Positions 1 through 6,120 of a stretch of DNA of 10,077 bases are shown in pieces. Below the pieces are notes generated by a model. The model saw nothing but the letters and a program-made list of their open reading frames with translations. It had not been told where the DNA came from and did no database searches. The DNA comes from an uncultured Flavobacteriales bacterium (GTDB lineage: Bacteria; Bacteroidota; Bacteroidia; Flavobacteriales_D; Sanyastnellaceae). The stretch covers positions 1 through 10,077 of the forward strand of contig CALKUW010000244.1 in NCBI GenBank assembly GCA_937996585.1, written 5' to 3'. Within the stretch, counting starts at the first letter, position 1, and each line of letters opens with the position of its first letter. Position numbers and translations under genes: made by a program.

Positions 1-132
1 TACGATATAGCGGGCCAACGGTGCCCACGGATCTGGGTTGGCGGGGTTTTCCATGGCATCGGAATCCTGCGTTCCACAGCCGACAAACATCGTGGCGACG
101 ACGGCCAGCGGCAACAGGTAGAGGAAGTTCAT
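1..132 (-). CDS. Putative lipoprotein, N-terminal 44 residues only (cut by the window edge)
   Basis: Reading the minus strand from an ATG at 132 gives 44 open codons running off the left edge, so only the N-terminus is visible. It begins MNFLYLLPLAVVATMFVGCG: a short hydrophobic signal segment followed by a lipobox-like FVGC with Cys19 as the likely lipidated residue. Acidic and small residues follow (TQDSDAMEN), then a Pro/Asn-rich stretch. This is a typical type II signal peptide, so the mature protein should be anchored to a membrane of the cell envelope. Residues 20-44 are too few to assign a family, and I do not recognise the protein. It diverges from the mnmD-Nudix gene with 75 bases between the starts. 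A box resembling the Bacteroidota -7 element ends four bases before the ATG. The reading of this stretch as a secreted lipoprotein is good; the function is unknown. Confidence 0.75.
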   Translation of the reverse strand, partial: MNFLYLLPLAVVATMFVGCGTQDSDAMENPANPDPWAPLARYIV

Positions 133-136
133 GCTG

Positions 137-144
137 TAAAATTA
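137..144 (-). promoter_or_regulatory. Putative -7 promoter box of the lipoprotein gene
   Basis: On the minus strand the sequence TAATTTTA is followed by CAGC and the ATG at 132. It matches the Bacteroidota -7 consensus TAnnTTTG except for the last base. No TTG-type -33 element is seen at the usual 19-21 base distance. The very short distance to the ATG suggests a leaderless or almost leaderless transcript. This is assigned by pattern only. Confidence 0.4.
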
Positions 145-195
145 CCGCTGGCCCACGACCTGCCCATTGCCTTACCGTTATGGTTGTGCGCCCCG

Positions 196-202
196 TAATT
201 TG
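196..202 (+). promoter_or_regulatory. Putative -7 promoter box of the mnmD-Nudix gene
   Basis: TAATTTG is followed by GGGCC and the ATG at 208. It resembles TAnnTTTG with one spacer base fewer. With the lipoprotein box at 137-144 it makes a compact divergent promoter region of 75 bases. A well-spaced -33 element is not evident: the nearest TTGs, at 167 and 184, are too far and too near. Transcription starting a few bases downstream would begin at or next to the ATG. This is inference from pattern and position. Confidence 0.4.
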
Positions 203-207
203 GGGCC

Positions 208-1446
208 ATGCAAGGCGCGGATGGCACGACAACTGAAGGTGCGGGACATGAGGATGCCCTTCAACCCGAACGCACGGCGGATGGGTCCTGGACCCTTCAG
301 TCGACGCGCTTTGGGCAGGCCTACCACAGCCGGCATGGTGCCCTCACGGAATCGATGCACGTCTTTATCGGGGCCGGCTTCATGCACCGCGCCACGGGCC
401 CCGACCATCCGGGAACATTGCGGGTACTCGAATTGGGCCTCGGCACCGGTCTGAACGCCCTACTTACCCTGCGCACCTGGCGCGAAATGCAGGCATCCCG
501 GCGCCCCGACATCGAATACACCGCGCTCGAACCCCATCCGGTCCCCCTTTCCACCCTCGCCGCGCTGGATCCGGCCGGCGATGCCTCGGTCCGGCCGGAA
601 GATGCCGCCGCCATCCATGCACGTCAGGGCGAACCACGACACGACGTCGATTGGGGACCGGGCGGGCGGTTCACCCGTTGGGCTATGGACTGGCAGACGT
701 TTGCCGGCCGGGACCACCAGGCGTTCGACCTGATCTACTTCGACGCCTTCTCTCCTGACAGCCAACCCGAACTCTGGACGGAGGCGCGCTTTGCGGAGGC
801 CTTCCGGCTGCTCGCCCCGCGCGGTGTCCTGGTCACCTATTGCGCCAAGGGTAACGTCCGTAGGGCCATGGAAGCCCAAGGCTTCTCCGTCGAGAAACTG
901 CCGGGGCCTCCGGGCAAGCGGGAGATGCTCCGGGCCACCCGACCGGTGCCGGAAGAAGTGCTGCCCAAGCGCTTCAATGTCCGCGTGTATTTCCTGCTCA
1001 TCGCCGGTGCTTCGGACGCCACTTTGGCTCAGGGTGCAGCGGGATTGGACCCCGAGGACAAGGTGCTGGTGAGCGACGAGGTGATAGCCGGCAGGAACTG
1101 CACGAAATGGCCCGGTGGTGGCCTCGAGTTCGGCGAAGGTCCGCGGGAATGTGCCCTGAGGGAAGCCCGTGAGGAATTGGGTCAGGACATCGTACTTGGT
1201 CCGCTCGTGCACGCCACCGGCGCCTTCGTCCGGTCGGCGTGGCGGCCGGAGGAGCAGGTGCTCTGCCACTACTACCTCGCGCGACTGGACGAACCGCCCG
1301 GGTTCCCCATCACGGAGGTGCCGTTTTCAGCAGATGCCCCCGTCGCCCAGACTTTTCGATGGGTGCGCATCAAGGACTTCGATGGCAGCGCGCTCACCTT
1401 CGCGACGGACCGGGAAGCCTGGGCGACGGTTCGAGGGCCCCGTTGA
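208..1446 (+). CDS. mnmD: Fusion of MnmD-type tRNA (mnm5s2U34) methyltransferase and a Nudix hydrolase
   Basis: This is a 412-residue protein with two domains. Residues about 20-245 match the MnmD family (the methyltransferase half of MnmC), which uses S-adenosylmethionine to make the final N-methylation of 5-methylaminomethyl-2-thiouridine at tRNA wobble position 34. Visible signatures are YHSRHGALTESMHVFI near the N-terminus (39-54), the SAM-binding loop LELGLGTGLN (74-83), YFDAFSP (177-183) and the C-terminal block GPPGKREMLRA (233-243). Residues about 253-412 form a Nudix domain that opens with PKRFNVRVYF. It carries a Nudix box, Gly304-x5-Glu310-x7-Arg318-Glu319-x2-Glu322-Glu323-x-Gly325, so the pyrophosphohydrolase residues look intact. 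The usual MnmD ends near the junction, so the Nudix part is a true C-terminal addition. A GTG at 958 (Val251) could be an alternative start for a separate Nudix protein. The ATG at 208 is chosen because a promoter-like box ends five bases before it. The substrate of the Nudix half is unknown. The 3' end overlaps the convergent TIGR02757 gene. Confidence 0.88.
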   Translation: MQGADGTTTEGAGHEDALQPERTADGSWTLQSTRFGQAYHSRHGALTESMHVFIGAGFMHRATGPDHPGTLRVLELGLGTGLNALLTLRTWREMQASRRPDIEYTALEPHPVPLSTLAALDPAGDASVRPEDAAAIHARQGEPRHDVDWGPGGRFTRWAMDWQTFAGRDHQAFDLIYFDAFSPDSQPELWTEARFAEAFRLLAPRGVLVTYCAKGNVRRAMEAQGFSVEKLPGPPGKREMLRATRPVPEEVLPKRFNVRVYFLLIAGASDATLAQGAAGLDPEDKVLVSDEVIAGRNCTKWPGGGLEFGEGPRECALREAREELGQDIVLGPLVHATGAFVRSAWRPEEQVLCHYYLARLDEPPGFPITEVPFSADAPVAQTFRWVRIKDFDGSALTFATDREAWATVRGPR

Positions 1447-2248
1447 CCCCCATGCCGAACAAGGCGAAGTCGTACCGGACGGGATCCTCGGCATCGATCC
1501 AGCGCAAAGCCTGGGTCACCTCCTCGACCGCCCTCCAATCGTTGGCTTTCCGCTTCAACAGCCCGAGTGCGCGGGACACCCCCGCCGTGTGCACGTCGAG
1601 GGGCAGCCGCAGGGCGGCCGGGCTGATGCCCTTCCACAGGCCGAAATCCACACCCCGTCGGTCGGAGCGCACCATCCAACGCAGGTACATGCACAGCCTT
1701 TTCGCCGCGCTTCCCTTGGCCGGGTCGGCGACGTGCTTGACGGTGCGGTCCGCGGGCTCATCCGCGAAGAAGCGCGCCTTGAACAGGTGCAGGGCCAAGC
1801 CCATGTCCGGCACCCCTGGAACCCCTTCAGTGGGCGGAGCCTGAGCAAACGCAGCGGTGAAGGCCCCTTCGAGTCCCCCGTCACGCTCGAGGGACTGCAG
1901 ACAGCGGATGAACCGCTTGGCGTCGGCTTCCTGGAAGGTCCGGTGCACGAAGCCGTCGAATGCTCTGAGGTCGGCAGGCTTTGCGTTGCGGACGAATTCG
2001 GCCGGAGCACCGTCCATCCTGTGGATCAGGTCATCGCATGACCGCAGGATGCTCTTGCGGTTGCCCCAAGCGAGTGAGGCCGCGAGAAAACCGGCCACCG
2101 CGATGTCCTCCGGCGCGCTGAAACGGTGTGGGACACCGAGCGGGTCGGCCTCGAGGAAATCGGGCCGCTCATACCGGTCCGCCGCCTCATCGAGCATGGA
2201 GCGCCAAGCTTCGAGCCGCGCTGGCGAAGGCCGACGGCGGCGGGGCAT
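1394..2248 (-). CDS. TIGR02757 (DUF2400) family protein
   Basis: This 284-residue protein matches the TIGR02757/DUF2400 family, which is conserved in Bacteroidota and uncharacterised experimentally as far as I know. Family hallmarks are the N-terminal block DADRY-like/RPDFLEADP with PHRFS (28-44), FLAASLAWGNRKSI (54-67), AKRLCMYLRWMVR (182-194) and the C-terminal LPLDVHT (215-221) followed by RALGLLKRKANDW and DPVRYDFALFGMGV. LDVH followed by a leucine-rich helix resembles the catalytic Asp region of endonuclease III-type HhH-GPD DNA glycosylases (VDTH). A DNA-repair role is therefore possible, but that is inference. The ATG at 2248 lies 11 residues before the conserved region. A GTG at 2293 would add 15 basic/serine-rich residues and cannot be excluded. 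The gene diverges from batA, and its last 53 bases overlap the end of the mnmD-Nudix gene tail to tail. Confidence 0.85.
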   Translation of the reverse strand: MPRRRRPSPARLEAWRSMLDEAADRYERPDFLEADPLGVPHRFSAPEDIAVAGFLAASLAWGNRKSILRSCDDLIHRMDGAPAEFVRNAKPADLRAFDGFVHRTFQEADAKRFIRCLQSLERDGGLEGAFTAAFAQAPPTEGVPGVPDMGLALHLFKARFFADEPADRTVKHVADPAKGSAAKRLCMYLRWMVRSDRRGVDFGLWKGISPAALRLPLDVHTAGVSRALGLLKRKANDWRAVEEVTQALRWIDAEDPVRYDFALFGMGVNGALEPSPRLPGPSRR

Positions 2249-2301
2249 GGCCCCCTTGCGGGAAGGACGGGACGGGGTGCGGGATTGGGACACGGCGGGG
2301 C

Positions 2302-2309
2302 TAAATTCG
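2302..2309 (+). promoter_or_regulatory. Putative -7 promoter box of batA
   Basis: TAAATTCG matches TAnnTTTG with one mismatch. It is followed by C and two in-frame ATGs, at 2311 and 2317. A start of transcription a few bases downstream would fall at or after the first ATG, which favours the second ATG as a leaderless start. No convincing -33 element is visible; a TTG at 2285 is too close. Confidence 0.4.
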
Positions 2310-2316
2310 CATGCAG

Positions 2317-4443
2317 ATGCAGTTTGTCCATCCCGAGGTCCTCTGGGCGCTTTCGGCGCTGACCATTCCGGTGCTGGTGCATCTGTTCAGTTTCCGCCGC
2401 CACCGCAAGGTCGCCTTCTCCCAGACTGCCTTCCTCAAGGAGGTGCGCATGGAGTCCCGATCCCGCAACCGCATCCGCCACTGGCTGGTGCTCCTGATGC
2501 GGCTCGCGGCCCTCACCTGCATCGTCCTCGCCTTTGCCGAACCGCAATGGCCAGCCGAAGCTGGTGAAGAAGCAGGCTCCCAGAAGGCCATTTCCATCTA
2601 CCTCGACAGCAGCCCCTCCATGGAGCTGGAAGGGCGCAATGGTCCCATGTTCGAGGCGGCAAGGAACGGCGCCCTTGCCCTCGTAGAGGTACAGGCAGCC
2701 ACCGACCGGTTCCATGTCGTCACCTCCTCCTTCGACCCTGCAGATCGGCGGTGGATGACCCGTGATGAAGCCCTGGAACGCATTACCATGGCCCAACCCG
2801 GTCATGCCGCCCCGGGCATCCGCGACGTGCTGCTCCACCAGCAGGAATTCCTGTCGGAAAGCACCGCTGACCAGCGCCAGGCCTACCTCTTCACCGACCT
2901 GCAGCAATCGAGCCATGGGTTGACGGGAGGATCATCGGACATCGTGGATACCTCCATCGTGGTCCGATTCGTCACGCAGGGCATCCAACCGCAGGTCAAT
3001 GTGCGCATCGATTCGGCCTGGTTCGATGCCCCCATGAGGCTGACGGGACGAAGTGAAGTCCTCCACGTGCGCATCACCCACGACGCCCAGCGCCCCGTGG
3101 ACGACCTGCCGTTGACCCTCGACATCAATGGCCGCAAGGCCGCCATCGGCTCCTACCGCATCGTCCCCGGTCTACCAACCGACACCGTGCTCCGCTTCCG
3201 CCACGAGGAACGCGGTCCGGTGCACGCGGTCATCCGTACGACGGATGCACCGGTGACCTTCGATGACGCCCTTCACCTCGGTTACACCGTCGCGGAAGGG
3301 GTCGATGTGCTGCTCATCCAGGGCAGGGCCTCCACACCCGCCGAACAGGTCGCCCTGGCGCGGCTGTTCGGTGACGCCTCCCTGCATGCCGTCCAGTCCA
3401 TGGATGCGCAATCGCTCGATTACGATGCTGTGGAAACGGCGGATCTCATCGTCCTGCAGGGCGTTTCGGACCCGTCGAACGGCCTGGTTTCGGCCCTGTT
3501 GCGCAACGTGGAAAGCGGCAAAAGCCTGTGGATGCTCCCCCCCGCCGGGACAGCCGGGGAAGGATGGAACGAGCTGTTGACGGGACTGGGCGCCCAAGGA
3601 CTGGGCGCATGGAGGGAAGCCGACGAACCGGTACGTCTGGGCACCCTGCACGCGGAACATCCGCTGTTCGCCGGGGTGTTCGCCCGACCGCCGAAGCGCG
3701 TGGACCTGCCCACGACCCGGGGGTGGTATGCCCGCACGCGGAACGGCTCACTCGAACGCGACCTGTTGTCCTTTGCGGATGGACAACCGTTCATGACGAG
3801 CGGCCTCAAGGGACTCGGGCGGTTCCACTTCTGCGCAGCTCCGCTTGACCCCGCTTGGTCAAACCTTTCCCAGCACGCCCTGCTGGTGCCGCTTTCCCTC
3901 CGCATGGCGGAAACAAGCCGGGCCAGCGGCATCCAACAGTTCACCTCCGGCGAGGAGGTGAGCATCCTCCTGCAGGGGCGCGACCGCTCCTCAAGCGCGG
4001 CCCTTTCCCTGCGACAAGTGGATGATGGGGCCGGGGTGCGCACACTGCTTCCCACGGTTCCGGTGCCCGGCGGCCTCGAAGTCTCGCTGCCTCTGAGGAA
4101 AGCGGCTCCGGGTTCATATGTCCTGGAGTCCACCGCAGGCGATGGTGCCGACAGTGCCCAGACGGTGTTGTCCCTCGGCATCAACCCGTCAAGGGGTGAG
4201 AGTGAACTCGGGGCATGGGATCCGGAAGATTGGAAACAGGCTTTGGTCACAGAGGGCTGGAAGCGCAGCGAGGTCATCACAACCGACGTGGAGGACCTCG
4301 TTGCCGAAGTGGAGACACTCGAAGCCGGTCAGCCCCTGTGGATGACCTTCGTGGCCCTGGCCCTTCTTTTCCTCCTGATTGAAATGAGCCTGCTCAAGCG
4401 CAAATCCGCCCTCCGTGCGGAAGGAGACGCGCGCCACACCTGA
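2317..4443 (+). CDS. BatA-type membrane protein with vWA-like domain
   Basis: This protein of 708 residues opens with the BatA (aerotolerance regulator N-terminal) signature: MQFVHPEVLWALSALTIPVL, then HLFSFRRHRKVAFSQTAFLKEV. Membrane segments are seen at about 8-24, 55-74 and, near the C-terminus, 673-692, which is followed by a basic tail. Between the second and third lies a large, presumably periplasmic region. It begins with a von Willebrand A-like domain whose metal-ion-dependent adhesion motif is intact (YLDSSPSM, Asp97-x-Ser99-x-Ser101) and which has a later LFTDLQ (191-196). A second Rossmann-like part starts near DVLLIQGR and resembles the glutaminase-like fold seen in this family. 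The start at 2317 is preferred over the ATG at 2311 because homologues begin MQF and because of the position of the -7 box. Family members are common in Bacteroidota and are thought to act in envelope protein interactions, but the exact role is unknown. The pyrC-like gene follows after 25 bases and is probably cotranscribed. Confidence 0.9.
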   Translation: MQFVHPEVLWALSALTIPVLVHLFSFRRHRKVAFSQTAFLKEVRMESRSRNRIRHWLVLLMRLAALTCIVLAFAEPQWPAEAGEEAGSQKAISIYLDSSPSMELEGRNGPMFEAARNGALALVEVQAATDRFHVVTSSFDPADRRWMTRDEALERITMAQPGHAAPGIRDVLLHQQEFLSESTADQRQAYLFTDLQQSSHGLTGGSSDIVDTSIVVRFVTQGIQPQVNVRIDSAWFDAPMRLTGRSEVLHVRITHDAQRPVDDLPLTLDINGRKAAIGSYRIVPGLPTDTVLRFRHEERGPVHAVIRTTDAPVTFDDALHLGYTVAEGVDVLLIQGRASTPAEQVALARLFGDASLHAVQSMDAQSLDYDAVETADLIVLQGVSDPSNGLVSALLRNVESGKSLWMLPPAGTAGEGWNELLTGLGAQGLGAWREADEPVRLGTLHAEHPLFAGVFARPPKRVDLPTTRGWYARTRNGSLERDLLSFADGQPFMTSGLKGLGRFHFCAAPLDPAWSNLSQHALLVPLSLRMAETSRASGIQQFTSGEEVSILLQGRDRSSSAALSLRQVDDGAGVRTLLPTVPVPGGLEVSLPLRKAAPGSYVLESTAGDGADSAQTVLSLGINPSRGESELGAWDPEDWKQALVTEGWKRSEVITTDVEDLVAEVETLEAGQPLWMTFVALALLFLLIEMSLLKRKSALRAEGDARHT

Positions 4444-4468
4444 ACAGGAATTCGCACCTTCGCAACGC

Positions 4469-5755
4469 ATGACACAGATCCGCTACCGCTCAGGCCTCCT
4501 CCTCCAACCGGGACATGCCCTGCACGGGCAGGCGGTGGACATCATCGCGGAATCAGGGCGCATCGCAAAGGTGGTGCCGGCTGAGCACGGCGACGCCGCC
4601 CCTTCCGACGTGGAGCTCGGCGGATGCTGGGTCTCCGCAGGATGGTGGGATGGGCAGGCCGACTTCAGGGATCCCGGAACCGATCGCGCAGAAGGATTGG
4701 CCAGCGGACTCAGTGCCGCGGCACAAGGAGGGTTCACGCGGGTCGCCCCGGTGGCATCGACCACCCCGTGCTGCGACCAGCCTTCGGACGTCATGGCGCT
4801 GCTCCACCGTTCCGCCCCCCACATCTGTGGGGTGATTCCCGTGGCGGCCCTGAGTGCCGGTCGGGAAGGCGTTCAACTTTCGGAAGCCTTTGCCCTCACC
4901 GAGGCCGGGGCGCGGGCGTTCTCAGACGACGGTCCCATTGACCGTCCGGAAATGCTCCGCCGCGCACTGGAGTACCACCAACCTGCAGGAATGCCCGTAT
5001 TCTCGGATGCGCACGATCCGGGGTTCCAACCGGACGGCGTGATGCATGAAGGCCAAATGAGCACCGCCCTCGGCCTCGCCGGCAACTCGGGGGAGTCCGA
5101 ACTCCTCCGCATCAACCGCGACCTGGACATCCTGAGTTATGCGGGTGGACGGTTGCACTTTCCCGTGGTCACGACGGCAGCTGGTCTCGAGGCGATCCGC
5201 AGAGCCAAGGCCAATGGCCTGTCCGTCACCTGCGGCACCACCATCCACCACCTCTGTTGGACGGACAGCGCACTCGACGGGTTCAACAGTGACATGAAAA
5301 TCATGCCCCCCCTGCGCTCGGAAGACGACCGCCGGGCATTGCGGACGGCGGCGTTGGACGGGACGCTGGACCTCGTGGTTTCCGACCACCGGCCGCGCAC
5401 GCCTGAGGAGCACGATGTGGACTTCATGGTGGTGCGCCCGGGCATTGCCGGAATCCACGCCGTCGGACCGGCGTTGCATGGGGCCCTGCTCGATCACGGC
5501 GCCACCGCCGATCAGGCACTCGACGCCCTGTATGCGCTGTTGGTCCGTGGACCGCGCAACCTGTTCGGCACTGCCGAGGAGCAGCAGGGCATTGCCGAAG
5601 GGCAGCCCCTCGAAATCACCGTATTCGCTACCGATCAGGCGGTGCTACCGGCATCACATTCCAAGGCGCCCAATACGGTATACTCCACCGAAACGGCGGG
5701 ATTGTGCGGGCGGGTGGCCGGCATCGCCACCCCGCGGGGCAGTCACTGGAATTGA
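4469..5755 (+). CDS. Dihydroorotase-like protein lacking metal ligands (pseudo-dihydroorotase)
   Basis: The 428-residue protein has the length and layout of a class I dihydroorotase (amidohydrolase superfamily), the enzyme that cyclises carbamoyl-aspartate in pyrimidine synthesis. The active-site histidines are gone. The HxH metal motif is replaced by Gln63-Ala-Asp65 (DGQADFRDPG, 61-70). The HCED-like site reads FSDAHD (178-183), with Asp180 where His is expected. The AHxS-like site reads FPVVTT (231-236), with Val233 for His. Retained features are Arg67, FSDDG (151-155), HHL (260-262) and SDHRP (305-309). Catalysis by the normal two-metal mechanism is therefore unlikely. Similar His-less paralogues, annotated dihydroorotase, occur in Flavobacteria. 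Pseudomonas has an inactive PyrC-prime that scaffolds aspartate transcarbamoylase, so a structural role is one possibility. The start at 4469 is chosen because MTQIRYRSGLLL aligns with the family N-terminus; an ATG at 4415 lies inside batA. It is probably in an operon with batA. Confidence 0.85.
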   Translation: MTQIRYRSGLLLQPGHALHGQAVDIIAESGRIAKVVPAEHGDAAPSDVELGGCWVSAGWWDGQADFRDPGTDRAEGLASGLSAAAQGGFTRVAPVASTTPCCDQPSDVMALLHRSAPHICGVIPVAALSAGREGVQLSEAFALTEAGARAFSDDGPIDRPEMLRRALEYHQPAGMPVFSDAHDPGFQPDGVMHEGQMSTALGLAGNSGESELLRINRDLDILSYAGGRLHFPVVTTAAGLEAIRRAKANGLSVTCGTTIHHLCWTDSALDGFNSDMKIMPPLRSEDDRRALRTAALDGTLDLVVSDHRPRTPEEHDVDFMVVRPGIAGIHAVGPALHGALLDHGATADQALDALYALLVRGPRNLFGTAEEQQGIAEGQPLEITVFATDQAVLPASHSKAPNTVYSTETAGLCGRVAGIATPRGSHWN

Positions 5756-5764
5756 GCGGGGGCT

Positions 5765-6088
5765 TCAGGCCTCTCCGGTGGGACCACCGAAATTGACCGG
5801 GAAGGAAGGCTCGGGTTGGCTCGTCATCTCGATGGTGCCGTGCTGGCCCTCGAATTTGCCGATGTTGTCCACCAGCATCTTCATGACGCGCTTGGCATGC
5901 TGCGGAGACAGGACCACGCGCGAGCGCACCTTGGCCTTGGGCGTGCCCGGCATCACCTGGATGAAATCCAGGATGAACTCGGTCTGGCTGTGGGTCACCA
6001 CGGCCAGGTTGGAGTACACGCCCGGGGCGACGTCCTCGGGCAGTTCGATGTTCAACTTGGGCTTGTTTCCGGCGTTGTCCTGACTCAT
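5765..6088 (-). CDS. DUF3467 family protein
   Basis: This 107-residue soluble protein matches DUF3467 along its whole length: KLNIELPEDVAPGVYSNLAV (11-30), HSQTEFILDFIQVMPGTPKA (33-52), VVLSPQHAKRVMKML (58-72), and the C-terminal NFGGPTGEA, close to the typical NFGPTGEA ending. It has no signal peptide or membrane segment. The function is unknown; the fold is small and probably beta-rich, and family members are widespread in Bacteroidota. The ATG at 6088 (MSQDN) is chosen because it fits the usual length and follows a promoter-like box. A longer in-frame reading would add 45 arginine-rich, non-homologous residues. It lies 32 bases after the HAD gene and could be its own transcription unit. 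It converges on the pyrC-like gene with a 9-base gap and no obvious terminator. Confidence 0.87.
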   Translation of the reverse strand: MSQDNAGNKPKLNIELPEDVAPGVYSNLAVVTHSQTEFILDFIQVMPGTPKAKVRSRVVLSPQHAKRVMKMLVDNIGKFEGQHGTIEMTSQPEPSFPVNFGGPTGEA

Positions 6089-6093
6089 GTGCG

Positions 6094-6100
6094 CAAGATA
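6094..6100 (-). promoter_or_regulatory. Putative -7 promoter box of the DUF3467 gene
   Basis: On the minus strand TATCTTG is followed by CGCAC and the ATG at 6088. It closely resembles the TATCTTTGCGCC-ATG arrangement often seen in Bacteroidota, minus one T. It sits in the 32-base gap after the HAD gene, which suggests a separate promoter and a near-leaderless transcript. No -33 element was recognised. Confidence 0.45.
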
Positions 6101-6120
6101 ACGGCGGACCGGCCGTACGC

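Noticed and set aside
460..1269. Long minus-strand open frame opposite the mnmD-Nudix gene
   Set aside because: It lies wholly antisense to clearly recognisable MnmD and Nudix motifs and its translation shows no known family features. Long shadow frames are expected in GC-rich DNA.
2026..2916. Long minus-strand open frame opposite the 5' part of batA and the start of the TIGR02757 gene
   Set aside because: The plus-strand translation matches BatA and the other minus-strand frame matches TIGR02757. This frame overlaps both and resembles nothing known.
3420..4280. Long minus-strand open frame opposite the 3' half of batA
   Set aside because: Antisense to a conserved gene. It is rich in Ser, Arg and Pro, as expected of a shadow frame in GC-rich DNA.
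4415..4468. Upstream ATG giving a longer pyrC-like protein that overlaps the end of batA
   Set aside because: The extra 18 residues do not align with dihydroorotase N-termini, while MTQIRYRSGLLL from 4469 does.
5776..5789. Inverted repeat CGGTGG-GA-CCACCG as a possible terminator between convergent genes
   Set aside because: The loop is only two bases, no T-run follows on either strand, and the bases encode the conserved C-terminal Gly-Pro-Thr-Gly region of the DUF3467 protein, so the symmetry is probably incidental.
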